In this document: positions 60,575-64,000 of the stretch, piece by piece
Layout of the letters: every line of letters starts with the position of its first letter
Position numbering within the stretch: position 1 is the first letter of the stretch
Program-made: the position numbers and the translations under genes
Notes under the pieces: model-generated
What the model saw: the letters and a program-made list of their open reading frames with translations, nothing else
What the model was told of the DNA's origin: nothing
Database searches by the model: none
Origin: Phocoena phocoena
Taxonomy: Eukaryota; Chordata; Mammalia; Artiodactyla; Phocoenidae
Assembly (NCBI RefSeq): GCF_963924675.1
Contig: NC_089220.1
Location: 83,765,168-83,829,167, forward strand
Direction of reading: 5' to 3'
DNA: 64,000 bases

Positions 60575-61054
60575 AAGAAACCATAGTTCTTAAATTCCAT
60601 ATATATGTTAGCATACGGTATTTGTCTTTCTCCTTCTGACTTACTTCACTCTGTATGACAGACTCTAGGTCTATCCACCTCATTAAATAGGGGTAAGACA
60701 GGAATAAAGACACAGACCTACTAGAGAATGGACTTCAGGATATGGGGAGGGGGAAGGGTGAGCTGTGACAAAGCAAGAGAGAGGCATGGACATATATACA
60801 CTACCAAACGTAAGGTAGATAGCTAGTGGGAAGCAGCCGCATAGCACAGGGAGATCAGCTCGGTGCTTTGTGACCGCCTGGAGGGGTGGGATAGGGAGGG
60901 TGGGAGGGAGGGAGACGCAAGAGGGAAGAGATATGGGAACATATGTATATGTATAACTGATTCACTTTGTTATAAAGCAGAAACTAACACACCATTGTAA
61001 AGCAATTATACCCCAATAAAGATGTTAAAAAAAAAAAAAAAAGAAACCATAGTT
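60575..61054. mobile_element. 5'-inverted (twin-primed) young L1 with 14-bp TSD
   Basis: Exact 14-bp TSD aagaaaccatagtt at 60575-60588 and 61041-61054. The left part (60589 to about 60685) is L1 in reverse orientation ('gtctttctccttctgactta', 'ctctaggtctatccacctca'). The right part (about 60686-61040) is the L1 3' end in forward orientation ('gactaccaaacgt'-type region, 'ccataataccccaataaaga'-like terminus), ending in a poly(A) of about 17. That is one insertion with an inverted 5' segment. Confidence 0.92.
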
Positions 61055-64000
61055 ACAGCCCATTAGACTCCCTTCTGTGGAAGCCTGTCTCTGTAGAGGA
61101 GTGAAGTGAGAAGGCAGCAGAGATCTGGGGCCTTCCCCCCCACCCCCGCCCCACCCCGGGTTTTCACTCTGGGCTAAACATCTTTCAGTCCTACGATTCC
61201 TTTTCAGTTCCTCTGAATCAACTCCCCACCTTTTCATATTAAGATTTCTGTTTCTTAGGTCGAAAATGGGAGGTAGGGAAAAGGCAAAGTTGGAATCCTG
61301 CCTGAATGACAGAAACGCTGTTTTCTAGTACAGAAACATTCTCTAACCATCCATGATCAGCTGCTCTTTGGGAGAGTATTTTCAGACCTTACTGCTTTTT
61401 TTCTTAAGTTGTTGTTACTGAGGAAGAAGAATTTTGTTTGTCATGCAGGGAGAAGGAAAATCTTAGGTGTTTTTTTTGTTTTTGTTTTTGTTTTCCTTTC
61501 TAAGCCTATCCATCCATCTGAAAGCCATCAGATGGCTCTGTAGGAAGAGTGAGGTTTGGCACCTGAACCCCAGGCAGAATCCCTTGCAAGCTTAGTCCAG
61601 GGCTGGATGACTGTCAGTGTCTGGCTTGCTCAAAGTGTCTGGGGAACAGAGGGTCACTCTCTCTGTCAAAGGCATCCTGCTAATAAAAAGCAGTAAGAAT
61701 AAAGCTAACACCAGTTCAACGGCAAAACAAAAAGGAAAACCCATCTGGAAATTACGACAAAAATATTCATATAATTAAGCAAGTATATAGAATCACCTGG
61801 TTGGGTTCCCATCCTTTTGGACAAGGCAAAATTTCTCAATCTACTTGATTTAGAAATGAGCAAATGTTCTCTGAAGGTTTTTATGGCCACCTGCTCATCA
61901 TTAGGGATTTGGAACCTATTACCCAGAAAGACGCACCACTGGAGCCATGACCTCAGAATCCTACCCTCAGGGCACCGAGGTTTGGCTTGTCAGAGGGCAC
62001 ATGTTAAAAACAGGAATCTGGCAAAAGTTACCAGCTCTTCTGCGTTGACATGCATTTGTCTTTACCTCCTGACTGCCTGGGAGTGTCTCTCTGAGAGGAA
62101 TCAGGTTAATAGCACCACACACAGCTAGTCTGATGAGAAAAGTTTTATGTGGACAAAACCAACTGAACAAGAACACCATAAACAAGGTAGGAAGCATAGG
62201 CTTAGCCAGGAAAGCTGCCACAAGGAGTAGGTGTGGAATTATTCAGGAGTGGTTTCAAATACCAATACCATAAACACAAGTCTAATTTGGAACCTGGCTC
62301 TTTTTAAGTGCCAGAGGAAGTCAGGGGAGAAACCATGCATGAAATAAAAAATATACACGTATACACAGAAACACCTATATTTTCACACTTCTTTCGTTCA
62401 TTTTCCCCACAAGAAACAAATCAGACGAAGGAAAAGCCCAGCCTCTTTTTCCTAAAGTCCCTATATTTATCATGGACTTGTTAGAGAAGCCTCAGATGGG
62501 TCTTAGATTCAAGGAAGCAGACTTCACTCTCTTCGGTGCCACGCATCCCTGACAATTTACCAAGGGAATGCTTGGAACATAGGCGGGACCATCCAGAAGA
62601 GGCGAGAAAAAATGTGACTCACTTAACTTATCCATTATACACAAGGGTATCAGTTTCTCCAAATACGTTCACACTTGGTCCTTCACTAGGTTCTTAGCAG
62701 ACTTCTCACCTGCAGCAACAGAGCTCAGACAAGCTGTGAGACAGAGAGGAAGGCGGTATTTTGATCCAGCACACACTGGGTCAGTCACTTTACCCAAGAC
62801 AGTCACACGTGCCAGCCCTCAGCAAGTCCTCAGGGGCCCGCTTGCTTGGTGGAGTGGAAGGCTGGGCTTTTTCCCTCCCTAGATTTCTCCTTGCTGCTGC
62901 CGCTGCCGAGCTCTCTGCTGTTCCCTCTGGAACCAAGACAGCTGCTGGGCGTGTGTGTGTGTAATTTATTGTTCCACTGCTGCTGGCTCGTCCCCGGGCG
63001 CTGGCTTCTCAACCTGCGACTCTGGAGGAATCAGATACTGGACCTCCTCCGTACTGATGGCTACTTTATCTGGCTGGAGCCACCTCTTGAAATGTTCCAA
63101 GGTGCTAGGAAAGAGCAGGAGAAAAGGGTGGCTGCATCAGACCTCACTGATTAATTACTTAATGATTATCTCAGTTACTCAAAGACTGCCTTCCCGCCCA
63201 CCACCAATTTCTTCCTATAATTGTTTTTCACTGCTAATGTGGGGAGCACAGATACTCCTCTGACAGCTGTGCATCCTGGCAGCTCCGTGGCATAATTTAC
63301 CCCCTAGTGGGCACTTGGGCGACAAGCAGCACCAGGCCGCCTTCAAATGCAGAGTCTCTGAAGGCTTGATGAGAACAGCTAAAGAGCTTATGCCTCAGTC
63401 CCATCTTTTTTTCCTCAAAACTGGAGAGAAGAGAAATCGTCAAGGGGAGGAAACATTCAAATAAATACCAAATTATTAGTGAGGCAGAAACCTGAGCATC
63501 TTGAAATCTCTTATACCTGAGGTAGTCTGAGGCTTAATTATACTTACAGCACTTAGTTGTACTAAACACGATTTTTTGTGTGTTTTTGTTTGTTTAGTTC
63601 TTTCTACAGCAAGATGCCAAGATGGAAACATCTGAGTAGCAATGTCCCCCACAAAGGAATGGCCACTATGCCAGGGGGCTCTTTTTTGTTTGGATCTGTG
63701 GGGAGGGGGAAGTGTCCCCCTCCCACCTTCCTTGAGTACCCAGGATATCTCCACCCTAAAGCTATTAGACATTCACGGTAAATTGCAAATGACTAGGAAT
63801 AATATAAACCTCATTCTGTGCTCTTCAACAGCAAAAAATCGTAAGCCAAGAAATAAGGCCATAACCAGCAGATTTTAGACACCTAAAATGAGGGAATCAT
63901 GTTGTGGACAGTAGGATTTCCCAGCCCATTGCTCCCTTGCCAAAAGCATGCCATAAGGAGGGTCACACATCTGGCCTTCACATATGTGAAGAACCACACA
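61055..64000. other. Repeat-poor intergenic, about 2.9 kb
   Basis: I recognise no SINE, LINE or LTR in this stretch apart from a small T/TTTTTG tract (61469-61496). The part 62820-63060 is somewhat GC-richer (ctgctgccgctgccgag). Open frames of up to about 100 codons occur on both strands but lack splice or start support. No gene is called. Confidence 0.4.

Noticed and set aside
62846..63154. 102-codon open frame near the window end
   Set aside because: No ATG at its start, no family recognised, and an overlapping frame of equal length exists; kept only as part of a general finding.

Overview
The window is mammalian nuclear DNA, almost certainly from a whale or dolphin. The evidence is a dense scatter of CHR-type tRNA-derived SINEs: about eighteen full, short or partial copies, many with target-site duplications (TSDs). 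Short L1 insertions are also frequent, and I saw no ruminant BovB/ART2 or pig PRE-1 elements. I cannot name the species from sequence alone.

Genes occupy only the first 9 kb, all on the + strand. Positions 1-2356 hold the 3' end of BAHD1: the last residues of one exon and then four complete coding exons, which together encode essentially the whole BAH domain. A roughly 2 kb 3'UTR follows, ending at an AATAAA near 4395. After about 2.4 kb of spacer, a strong CpG island (about 6480-7600) covers the promoter, 5'UTR and first part of CHST14, a single-exon gene (CDS 7048-8178, 376 codons) with poly(A) signal at 8954. The order BAHD1-CHST14 on one strand is that of human chromosome 15q15.1. The two genes are unrelated in function: BAHD1 is a chromatin silencing factor and CHST14 a Golgi dermatan-sulfate sulfotransferase. 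They share only the neighbourhood.

From about 9 kb to the end I see no convincing protein-coding exon. This is a gene-poor interval made of layered repeats: old MIR, L2, L1M and hAT remnants; one clean 346-bp MaLR-type solo LTR with a 5-bp TSD (22681-23026); several younger 5'-truncated L1s; CHR SINEs inserted into or beside these; and many simple repeats. A 200-bp run of N (58566-58765) is an assembly gap inside an L1.

The points most worth a second look are an orphan CpG island at about 42.96-43.49 kb with no known gene, a weaker GC-rich patch at 38.2-38.5 kb, an L1 with a twin-priming inversion (60575-61054), an L1 that looks like a 3' transduction (18717-19239), a CHR SINE whose two flanking TSD copies now lie 1.6 kb apart (40463-42054), and an internally deleted 73-bp CHR SINE that still has its TSD (12816-12920). 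I found no sign of an undescribed multi-gene system. Family names for repeats come from recognising consensus-like sequence, not from a database search.
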